This document shows, piece after piece, positions 56,790 through 64,000 of a DNA stretch of 64,000 nucleotides. The notes below the pieces were generated by a model. That model was not told the DNA's origin. It did no database searches and saw only the letters and a list, made by a program, of their open reading frames with translations. Numbering within the stretch: the stretch's first letter is position 1; each line of letters starts with the position of its first letter. A program made the position numbers and the translations under genes. Source of the stretch: Acinetobacter kyonggiensis (GTDB taxonomy: Bacteria > Pseudomonadota > Gammaproteobacteria > Pseudomonadales > Moraxellaceae); NCBI RefSeq assembly GCF_900107285.1, contig NZ_FNPK01000011.1:1-64000 (forward strand), written 5' to 3'.

Positions 56790-57126
56790 GAGAGATTCCC
56801 TTGCGGTTAAGTTGAACTATTATACAGATATTATTCTGCATAATCCGAGACCAATGCGCACGATCAAGCAATTTTTAGTCAATTTAAATTTTTGATCTGG
56901 CTTCTCTTATTCACGAAAACACGTCCAACACCGCGCAAATAAAACGCCTATGCGGTATCAACCCCATCAAAACATTAAAAATTTTCAAGCTGAGTATTTA
57001 TAGCTCTCTTTTATGTCATTCTGTTCTAACTATGTAAAAGGATTAATGTTAATTAAACAATCACCACTTCTCCCACGTATAAAAAAACAGGCTCTAAATG
57101 AATACGATGATTTAGAGCCATATTTA
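56790..57126. other. Intergenic region upstream of pyrB
   Basis: About 340 bases between pyrB and a small hypothetical gene, both on the minus strand. It holds the pyrB promoter region and the terminator at 57090-57119. I found no coding signal or clear attenuator. Confidence 0.55.
57090..57119 (-). terminator. Terminator of the 119-residue hypothetical gene
   Basis: GGCTCTAAA and TTTAGAGCC pair across a 12-base loop; the minus strand continues with CTG and seven T residues. Confidence 0.78.
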
Positions 57127-57486
57127 TCAGCGCAATGCACCAATATAATGATGTGAAACTTGCGCTCTATAAATTTCGTCTTCTGTAACCTCAACTTCAT
57201 TTTGCACCATTTCAACAACCACTTTCTTTTCTGGCTGAATGACTGCAATCTCAGGTTCACGTTCAGCAAGAATTAAAGCATCTAAACGTGCAGCATGTCG
57301 GTCTAATTCGGCATCATTTTCCGCCTGCGCCAATCCAACAACATATTGGGCATAATCCTTATTATGCACCAAATACATGACATCAATTACCCGCCCAGCC
57401 ACACGTCTCAATCGCGCATAAATAAGTGTTGCAACTGAAAATGCATCGCCATTTTCCTTAAAACCTTTATAAACTGAATCCGTCAT
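57127..57486 (-). CDS. Conserved hypothetical protein
   Basis: A 119-residue soluble protein of unknown function. A helical N-terminal part (KGFKENGDAFSVATLIYARLRRVAGRVIDVMYLV) is followed by an acidic, Glu/Val-rich stretch. The ATG at 57486 has a G-rich site five bases upstream; an ATG at 57501 is in frame. It is flanked by a terminator and is divergent from rlmKL. Confidence 0.65.
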   Translation of the reverse strand: MTDSVYKGFKENGDAFSVATLIYARLRRVAGRVIDVMYLVHNKDYAQYVVGLAQAENDAELDRHAARLDALILAEREPEIAVIQPEKKVVVEMVQNEVEVTEDEIYRAQVSHHYIGALR

Positions 57487-57708
57487 GAATGCCCCCATCA
57501 AATCAATTTTAAACTACGCTTTCAGCCCAAACACCTGACTGATCACTAATCCATATATTCTTCAGCAAAATACATACCAAATATGAACGCTTAAGAGATA
57601 AAAAGTCGATATTTTTCCATTAGACTCAGGCTTTACCATAATTTAAAAACTTTTACGCCCTAAAATACGTTAAAATATTAGATTGCTTAGCTGCTTTTGG
57701 AAATTTGC

Positions 57709-59913
57709 ATGAATTCGAAACTACGTCTTTCTACATATTGGGTTACCTGTGCAGATGGACTTGAAACCTTACTCCAAGAAGAATTGGAAGGTTTAGGTGT
57801 TCAAAATATTGAACGCTTTCCAGGACGTTTAGTTTTCCAAGGCACGCTAGAAAATGCATACCGTATTTGTATTTGGTCGCGTTTAGCATCTCGTGTACTG
57901 ACGCCTATTCATACCCATGAATTGGACTTCACGCATGATGCACGTGATGTGGCAGAAGAGCTATATGAAGGTGCAATGAACTTTGACTGGTCTCTCATTT
58001 TTGCACCACAAAGTACCTTTGCCATTCGTTTGCACGTAGAACGCGACATTAAAGTAAATAGTCAATTTGCAACCTTACGTGTAAAAGATGGTGTGGTCGA
58101 CTCCTTTATGGAAGCCGTCGGCAAACGCCCAAGTGTTGACATTAAACAACCAGAAATTACTTTATATGTGCTTGCGGGTAAAACTCAACACACTTATTGC
58201 TTAGATTTATCAGGTGATTCCTTACATAAACGTGGCTATCGTCACTTTATGACCGATGCGCCAATTAAAGAAAACCTTGCAGCAGCAATTCTGCAAAAAG
58301 CCAAATTACTCCAATGTAATCCAGACATTATTTTAGACCCAATGTGTGGTTCAGGCACATTCATCATTGAAGCACTCATGATGTTGACTGATCGCGCACC
58401 TGGTTTAGTACGTCGCTTTGGTTTCAATGGTTGGAATGGTCATAACCATGATTTATGGATGTCGATCAAAGCAGAAGCCACTGAACGTCACCAAGCTGCA
58501 TTAGAAAAACCATTACCTCAATTCTATGCTTATGATGCTGACTGGGAAGCGGTGAAAGCGACCAAGCAAAATATTATTGCCGCAGGTTTTGAGTCATTAC
58601 TTGATCACATCAAAATTGAAGAACGCACTCTGGCTGACTGGCCTGATTTTGCAGCAATGGGTAAAAAAGCATTTATTGTGACTAACCCGCCTTATGGTGA
58701 GCGTTTAGGTGAAAAAGCTTCAAATCGTGCTTTATACCTAGGTCTATCTGCCCTATTGCAAAAACACTTTCCAAATCAAACAGCAGCCGTTATTGCCTCT
58801 CAAATTGAGCAAGCTGACGTTTTAGCGTTTAATGATCCGCAAACTTTACGTTTAATGAATGGTAAATTGCCAATTTACATTCGCTCAGGTCAAATTAAAC
58901 CCGCTACAGCAACTCAACCTTTCCTTGCTGTTTGGCAGCCACAACAATTTGAAAAGATTGAAGGTGCTGAAGACTTTACCAATCGTTTGCAAAAAAATAT
59001 GCAGGCATTGAAAAAGTGGGCAGTCAAAGAAAATATCTATTGCTTACGTTTATATGATGCCGATCTGCCCGACTTTAATGTTGCAGTAGATTTATATGGC
59101 GATCGTTTACACGTCCAAGAATATGCACCACCAAAAACAATTGATCCTGAAAAAGCAAAAAAACGTTTTAATTTAGCGCTTGCTTCTATTCGTGCAGTAA
59201 CAGGTTTGGGTCGTGATGCGATCTTTATTAAAACTCGTGCACGTCAGGAAGGTAAAACACAGTACGAAAAACAAAGTACTGCATCTAAGCGTTTTATTGT
59301 GCAAGAAGGCAAAGCAAAATTCTTAATCAACTTAACTGATTATTTAGATACAGGTTTGTTCCTTGACCACCGTCAAATGCGTTTACGTATTGCTGCTGAA
59401 GCAAAAGGCAAACACTTCTTAAACCTGTATAGCTACACCTCTACTGCCAGCGTTCATGCTGCTTTAGGTGGCGCTGCAAGTACCACAAGTGTCGATTTAT
59501 CGAATACTTATTTGAACTGGTCTAAAGAAAACTTTGTACTGAATGGCTTAACTGTCGATCATGCTGACCAACAACATCAGTTTTTCTCGAGCGACTGTTT
59601 TGAATGGTTAAAAGAAGGTCATGAACAATATGACCTGATCTTCATTGATCCACCAACCTTCTCTAACTCGAAAAAGTTCCACGGTACTTTTGACGTGCAA
59701 CGTGACCATTTGTCATTACTCAAACGCGCAATGAACCGCTTAACCACAGAAGGTACATTATACTTTTCAAACAACTATCGTGGTTTTGAAATGGATGATG
59801 AAATTTTGGCCTTCTTTGATGTTGAAGAAATTACCAACGAAACCATTGGTACTGACTTCAAACGCAATACCAAAATTCACCGCGCATGGAAAATTACACA
59901 TCCAAAAAGCTAA
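57709..59913 (+). CDS. rlmL: Bifunctional 23S rRNA methyltransferase RlmKL
   Basis: RlmKL methylates G2069 (N7, RlmK half) and G2445 (N2, RlmL half) of 23S rRNA. The 734-residue fusion has an N-terminal THUMP domain (residues ~50-160), the RlmL methyltransferase with LDPMCGSGTFIIEAL and TNPPYGERLG, and the RlmK methyltransferase with LNLYSYTSTASVHAALGGA and FIDPPTFSNSKK. The ATG at 57709 is taken as start; a TTG four codons upstream is in frame. It ends at a perfect bidirectional terminator. Confidence 0.95.
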   Translation: MNSKLRLSTYWVTCADGLETLLQEELEGLGVQNIERFPGRLVFQGTLENAYRICIWSRLASRVLTPIHTHELDFTHDARDVAEELYEGAMNFDWSLIFAPQSTFAIRLHVERDIKVNSQFATLRVKDGVVDSFMEAVGKRPSVDIKQPEITLYVLAGKTQHTYCLDLSGDSLHKRGYRHFMTDAPIKENLAAAILQKAKLLQCNPDIILDPMCGSGTFIIEALMMLTDRAPGLVRRFGFNGWNGHNHDLWMSIKAEATERHQAALEKPLPQFYAYDADWEAVKATKQNIIAAGFESLLDHIKIEERTLADWPDFAAMGKKAFIVTNPPYGERLGEKASNRALYLGLSALLQKHFPNQTAAVIASQIEQADVLAFNDPQTLRLMNGKLPIYIRSGQIKPATATQPFLAVWQPQQFEKIEGAEDFTNRLQKNMQALKKWAVKENIYCLRLYDADLPDFNVAVDLYGDRLHVQEYAPPKTIDPEKAKKRFNLALASIRAVTGLGRDAIFIKTRARQEGKTQYEKQSTASKRFIVQEGKAKFLINLTDYLDTGLFLDHRQMRLRIAAEAKGKHFLNLYSYTSTASVHAALGGAASTTSVDLSNTYLNWSKENFVLNGLTVDHADQQHQFFSSDCFEWLKEGHEQYDLIFIDPPTFSNSKKFHGTFDVQRDHLSLLKRAMNRLTTEGTLYFSNNYRGFEMDDEILAFFDVEEITNETIGTDFKRNTKIHRAWKITHPKS

Positions 59914-59979
59914 TGCACTGGAGATGAAATACGACCTCGCATTTCATCTCTGCTAAGATTTGCCTTGGAAAGTTTTCAA

Positions 59980-60018
59980 GCATAAAAAATGGGACGTAAT
60001 TCGTCCCATTTTTTATGC
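59980..60018. terminator. Bidirectional terminator, rlmKL and DUF945 gene
   Basis: The 17-base arms 59980-59996 and 60002-60018 are perfectly complementary around TAATT, with T-runs on both strands, between two convergent genes. Confidence 0.92.
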
Positions 60019-60037
60019 CCTACCTAATCACACAGCA

Positions 60038-61333
60038 TTATTCAGTCAGGAACTTTTTCTGCCCATATTTGTATTCAACTGACATTTTCAAAATATCACC
60101 TTCGCGTTTCACCTGCCCTGACTGCTGCATAGTAGACAACATATTTTCGACATTTTGATCAGACATGGCAACTCCGCCTTTTTGCATATAATTATTCATC
60201 ACACTAGAGAGCATATTTTTATCAAACTGAACATCTGCTTTGTATTCAATTAAACTTGGCATCATTTTTACAAAACCCATCATGGTCGATTGATGACTCG
60301 GCATAATACGCCCCGTCATGCCAGCTTGAGCAACGCCTCCTCCCATAGCAAACTGATTATCTTTTGATTCAAAACGAAAGCCCTCATTGATCACAGCCAA
60401 CAAAGCAGGTTCTATATCTGTCACCAGTTTTTCTTGGGCCAAACAACTTTTGTCACCGTTTTTCAAGATATCAAAAAAACTCTGTAATTTTTGTCGATTC
60501 AAATCAAGCATATTAAAATTAAACTGCACTTTCTGCATTGCAGGCACAAAAGGCATTTTCATTTCATCAAGCCGCAGCAACATTTCAGTATTTAAAACCC
60601 GATCCGTCAACTCACTTTCAGTCTCTATACTAAAATTCTTCAGTTCAGCATTGGTTGGTTTATTGATATCTCGATCTGACATTTTCAACAAATCCATCTG
60701 AATTTTGGTTTTCCCCGCCTCTAGATACTCACCATTTAGTCCCTGGTTGGTTTCTAGCTTTAACCCAACCATTTGGAAATTTGTGTTTTTATCTGTTACG
60801 GTCAAATTCGGAATTTCAAGTTGTAAATCCAGTATCTTTAATTGTTGGTCTATCGGTTTTGCACGGAATTTTAATTTTATCGGATCTAATCTAGACTGTA
60901 TTTGGGCTTCATTTCGTGTAATGACTGGCGTCGTCAACGTGCTATTCATGTTTCCTAACCAATTGACTGTCGTTTGGACTTTAAGCGGTTCCTTCAACAA
61001 CGACTGAAGTGCTCCCGGTGCTTGAATAATTTTAATATCTGAATAAATAACGTATCCATTCCAACTACGTTTAATATTATCCTGACCACTAAATTGAAGC
61101 ACTTCTTTCGGTTTACATGGATCAAGTACTAATTCAGCGCTCCAGTTGGCACTGCCTTTTAAAGCTCCCATGTTAAAAGCTTGATACTGTAAACTTAAAT
61201 TATTTGACTGCTTGCTGCCCTGCTGATAATAAGTTTTCAAACTTTTATCCGCATAAAGATTCCCTCCTACTGCAACCACAGCAAGCGTAAGTACACTTCC
61301 AATACCCCACTTTAATTTAGTCATTTTTTCCAT
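60038..61333 (-). CDS. DUF945 (YdgA-like) family protein
   Basis: A 431-residue envelope protein of the YdgA/DUF945 family. It starts with an uncleaved or cleavable hydrophobic segment (WGIGSVLTLAVVAVGGNLYA) followed by the family motif of a Lys/Tyr-rich stretch, long beta-rich repeats (NWSAELVLDPCKPKEVLQF) and a C-terminal MSDQNVENMLSTMQQSGQVKREGDILKMSVEYKYGQ segment. The function of the family is unknown. ATG at residue 4 is an alternative start. It is convergent with rlmKL. Confidence 0.83.
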   Translation of the reverse strand: MEKMTKLKWGIGSVLTLAVVAVGGNLYADKSLKTYYQQGSKQSNNLSLQYQAFNMGALKGSANWSAELVLDPCKPKEVLQFSGQDNIKRSWNGYVIYSDIKIIQAPGALQSLLKEPLKVQTTVNWLGNMNSTLTTPVITRNEAQIQSRLDPIKLKFRAKPIDQQLKILDLQLEIPNLTVTDKNTNFQMVGLKLETNQGLNGEYLEAGKTKIQMDLLKMSDRDINKPTNAELKNFSIETESELTDRVLNTEMLLRLDEMKMPFVPAMQKVQFNFNMLDLNRQKLQSFFDILKNGDKSCLAQEKLVTDIEPALLAVINEGFRFESKDNQFAMGGGVAQAGMTGRIMPSHQSTMMGFVKMMPSLIEYKADVQFDKNMLSSVMNNYMQKGGVAMSDQNVENMLSTMQQSGQVKREGDILKMSVEYKYGQKKFLTE

Positions 61334-61500
61334 CTCAAGCTGTTTATTTTTTATTAAAATAAATTATAAAGAGAATCCTAAAATAAAGATAATTATTTTG
61401 CAAATAAAGCACTTAGATGATATTTTCATCACAAAAATGTGAAAACTTACGTCACATTTTGACTTTAAAATGTCATTTTTAACATTTCTATTCCTCAATA

Positions 61501-61526
61501 AAAAACCTAGCCGAAGCTAGGTTTTT
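61501..61526 (-). terminator. clpB terminator
   Basis: AAAAACCTAGC and GCTAGGTTTTT form a perfect stem around CGAA, with a T-run on the minus strand. Confidence 0.9.
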
Positions 61527-61555
61527 TATTTTGCGATTGAAAACGAGTTAAACTT

Positions 61556-64000
61556 TTAACTCAATTTCATTTTCTCAAACTCAAGATGACCATGTTCACC
61601 TTTAATCAAAATCGTATCGCCTGGAAGAAACTCACCACTTAATATTTTTTGTGCCAACGAGTTTTCGACTTGTTGTTGAATTGCACGTTTCAGTGGTCGA
61701 GCACCATAGATAGGGTCAAAACCAGCATCTATTAATTGATCAAAAGCACTATCCTCTACAGAAAGACTCATGTCTTTTTCGCTTAAGCGTGAGCGTAAAC
61801 GATCCAACTGAATATCTGCAATGCCTCGAATTTGTTCTTTTTTCAATGAATGGAAAACCACCAATTCATCAATACGGTTAATGAATTCTGGACGGAAATG
61901 TTGCGATACTGCATTCATCACCACCGTACGAACTTCATCCTCCGTAGCACCTCCACCTAACTCACGCACATCTTGTGAACCTAAGTTTGAGGTCAACACG
62001 ATGACTGTATTTTTAAAATCAACGACACGCCCCTGAGAGTCCGTTAAACGACCATCATCAAGCACCTGTAATAAGATGTTAAACACGTCAGGATGTGCTT
62101 TTTCCACTTCATCAAACAACACTACACTATAAGGTTTACGTCGCACAGCTTCAGTTAAGATACCGCCTTCTTCATATCCAACATAGCCTGGAGGTGCACC
62201 AACCAAGCGACTCACAGAATGCTTCTCCATGAACTCACTCATATCGACACGAACCATAGCATCGTCACTATCAAACAAGAAATTTGCTAAAGCTTTGGTC
62301 AATTCAGTTTTACCGACACCTGTTGGCCCAAGGAATAAGAATGAACCACTAGGTCGATTCGGATCAGATAAGCCTGCACGTGAACGACGAACTGCATTCG
62401 ATACAGCAACAACCGCTTCATCTTGTCCAACCACACGGTTATGTAAAAAATCTTCCATATGAAGAAGTTTTTCACGTTCACCCTGCAACATTTTTGTCAC
62501 AGGAATACCCGTTGCAGCACTGACCACTTCTGCAATTTCATTCTCAGTCACTTTGGTACGAATTAATTTCGGCTCTTCACTGCTTTCTTCAGCCACTTCT
62601 TCCGCTGCAAGGCGTTTTTGCAATTCAGGAATTACGCCGTATTGCAAACGGCTTGCTTCAGCCAAATCACCTTCACGCTGTGCTTTTTCAAAAGCAGTTC
62701 GAGCTTTATCTAACTCAACTTGCGCTTGATTCGTCCCTTCAACTAAGGTTTTTTCAGCACGCCACACTTCTTCTAAATTGTTATATTCGCGTTGAACTTC
62801 TTCAATTTGCTTTTCCAAATATTCAACTTCAACTTTACTGACTGAGTCTGCATCTTGTTTTACCGCTTCCAATTGCATTTTCAACTGGATAAGACGTCGG
62901 TCTAAACGGTCAAGTGGCTCAGGTTTCGAGTCAATTTCCATTTTAATCCGCGATGCAGCTTCATCAATTAAATCAATGGCTTTATCTGGCAATTGACGGT
63001 CTGTAATATAACGATGTGACATTTTCGCCGCAGCAATAATCGCAGAATCGAGAATCTGCACACCATGATGTGTTGCGTACTTCTCTTTTAAACCACGTAA
63101 AATTGCAATGGTGTCTTCTACACTCGGTTCATCGACCAAAACTTTTTGGAAACGACGTTCCAATGCTGCATCTTTTTCAATGAACTGACGATATTCATCC
63201 AAAGTGGTTGCACCCACACAGCGAAGCTCACCACGCGCCAATGCAGGTTTTAACATATTCCCTGCGTCCATCGCGCCATCACCCTTACCAGCACCGACAA
63301 GCGTATGTAACTCATCAATAAATAAGATGATCTCGCCATCATATTTAGCAAGGTCTTTTAGAACGGCTTTTAAACGTTCTTCAAACTCACCACGATATTT
63401 CGCACCTGCCAATAACGACCCTAAGTCCAAAGATAAAACACGTTTACCTTTTAAGCCTTCAGGCACTTCACCATTGACAATACGTTGTGCTAAGCCTTCT
63501 ACAATCGCAGTTTTACCCACCCCTGGTTCACCAATAAGTACAGGGTTATTTTTAGTACGACGTGATAAAACTTGAATCGTTCGACGAATTTCTTCATCTC
63601 GCCCAATGACTGGATCAAGCTTACCAGACATGGCACGCTCAGTTAAATCAACCGTATATTTATTCAGAGAATCACGTTGATCTTCGTGGTTATTTGCCAT
63701 AACTTTGTCACCACCTCGTATATTTTCAATTGCTTTACGCAGCTTATCTGTCGTCACACCTACACTATTGAGTAGTGTTTTCGTTGCACCTGTTTCAGCG
63801 AGCGCCAAAATCACCCAATCCGTAGATAAAAATTCATCTCCCGCTTTTTGTGCAAAACTATCTGCTAAATTCAATGCACGTACAGCTTCTGGATTTAAAT
63901 TGATATCGCCTGTTGGGTTTGCAATCGTTGCAGCATTATTTAATGCCTGCTGCAACTTGGTTTGAAGGTCTCTTAAATTTGCACCTGCCTGTTGTAACAA
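61556..64000 (-). CDS. clpB: Chaperone protein ClpB (5' end outside window)
   Basis: ClpB is the hexameric AAA+ disaggregase that works with DnaK. 814 residues are visible, lacking about 45 N-terminal residues beyond the right edge (the codon at the edge is TTG for an internal Leu). Present are part of the N-domain, Walker A1 [13 protein letters not shown], the coiled-coil M domain with [20 protein letters not shown], Walker A2 [14 protein letters not shown] and the sensor/arginine-finger regions LTSNLGSQ and [13 protein letters not shown]. It is a typical target of the heat-shock sigma factor encoded at 41989. Confidence 0.97.
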   Translation of the reverse strand: MLQQAGANLRDLQTKLQQALNNAATIANPTGDINLNPEAVRALNLADSFAQKAGDEFLSTDWVILALAETGATKTLLNSVGVTTDKLRKAIENIRGGDKVMANNHEDQRDSLNKYTVDLTERAMSGKLDPVIGRDEEIRRTIQVLSRRTKNNPVLIGEPGVGKTAIVEGLAQRIVNGEVPEGLKGKRVLSLDLGSLLAGAKYRGEFEERLKAVLKDLAKYDGEIILFIDELHTLVGAGKGDGAMDAGNMLKPALARGELRCVGATTLDEYRQFIEKDAALERRFQKVLVDEPSVEDTIAILRGLKEKYATHHGVQILDSAIIAAAKMSHRYITDRQLPDKAIDLIDEAASRIKMEIDSKPEPLDRLDRRLIQLKMQLEAVKQDADSVSKVEVEYLEKQIEEVQREYNNLEEVWRAEKTLVEGTNQAQVELDKARTAFEKAQREGDLAEASRLQYGVIPELQKRLAAEEVAEESSEEPKLIRTKVTENEIAEVVSAATGIPVTKMLQGEREKLLHMEDFLHNRVVGQDEAVVAVSNAVRRSRAGLSDPNRPSGSFLFLGPTGVGKTELTKALANFLFDSDDAMVRVDMSEFMEKHSVSRLVGAPPGYVGYEEGGILTEAVRRKPYSVVLFDEVEKAHPDVFNILLQVLDDGRLTDSQGRVVDFKNTVIVLTSNLGSQDVRELGGGATEDEVRTVVMNAVSQHFRPEFINRIDELVVFHSLKKEQIRGIADIQLDRLRSRLSEKDMSLSVEDSAFDQLIDAGFDPIYGARPLKRAIQQQVENSLAQKILSGEFLPGDTILIKGEHGHLEFEKMKLS

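Noticed and set aside
1..64000. CRISPR array or prophage
   Set aside because: No run of regularly spaced identical repeats, integrase, capsid or lysis gene is present; the only repeated sequences are the three MITE copies, the CYTH-CHAD paralogues and the duplicated tRNA-Leu.
61556..64000. clpB starting at the window edge
   Set aside because: The edge codon is TTG for an internal leucine and the N-domain is incomplete, so the gene continues beyond the window.

Overview
This 64 kb window is chromosomal DNA from a gammaproteobacterium, most likely a species of Acinetobacter. The evidence is the low G+C, AT-rich intergenic regions, the protein sequences of housekeeping genes (HemL, TsaD, RpoH, PurF, PyrB, ClpB, TrmB, RlmKL), the separate gspL-gspM pair of a type II secretion system, and pyrB followed by a non-catalytic dihydroorotase-like gene. 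The species cannot be named from the sequence alone. There is no prophage, integron, CRISPR array or complete insertion sequence.

Layout. 0.2-5 kb: acyltransferase, GlcG-like protein, hemL-thiE, an Mpo1-like protein. 5.4-8.6 kb: two tandem CYTH-CHAD paralogues, the first with an eroded CHAD half. 8.5-18.5 kb: small conserved proteins, an amidohydrolase, an M16 protease, a PhzF-like enzyme, the cystine carrier tcyP and gloB. 18.6-19 kb: tRNA-Leu, tRNA-Trp, tRNA-Leu. 19-25.3 kb: a kinase-like gene overlapping a patatin phospholipase, a DUF815 ATPase, a DUF4385 protein, tsaD divergent from rpsU-yqeY. 25.4-31.4 kb: a BepA-like protease, a 2-hydroxyacid dehydrogenase, a probable very divergent holD and an M48-like protein that has lost its zinc site. 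31.5-38.6 kb: purF, cvpA, pyrD, gspM, gspL, sixA, gpsA and a nitroreductase, all on the minus strand. 38.8-44.4 kb: a lipoprotein, an RhlB-like helicase, a cold-shock protein, tusA, rpoH, a DUF423 protein, thiS-thiG. 44.5-50 kb: mdaB-ygiN pair, GST, SulP transporter, trmB. 50-57.5 kb: methyltransferase, DUF2520 protein, a lipoprotein, an OmpA-domain protein, pyrC-like and pyrB. 57.7-64 kb: rlmKL, a DUF945 protein and clpB, which runs off the right edge.

The most notable discovery is a dispersed non-coding element present three times (13856-14154, 39322-39722 in inverse orientation, 48823-49168). It has imperfect terminal inverted repeats of about 18 bp and 10-12 bp target duplications, so it behaves as a MITE. 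In all three cases, removing the element and one duplication restores an intrinsic terminator hairpin, with the insertion centred on its small A/T-rich loop. Both ends of each copy also fold as hairpins followed by T-rich tracts that would stop transcripts entering the element. The element therefore appears to home to terminator loops and to supply replacement terminators.

The genes are mostly housekeeping: pyrimidine and purine synthesis (pyrB, pyrC-like, pyrD, purF), thiamine (thiE, thiS, thiG), haem (hemL), translation and tRNA/rRNA modification (rpsU, tsaD, trmB, rlmKL, tRNAs), proteostasis (rpoH, clpB, BepA-like) and envelope functions (T2SS, OmpA-like, M16, patatin, lipoproteins). Intrinsic terminators are well formed and bound most transcription units.
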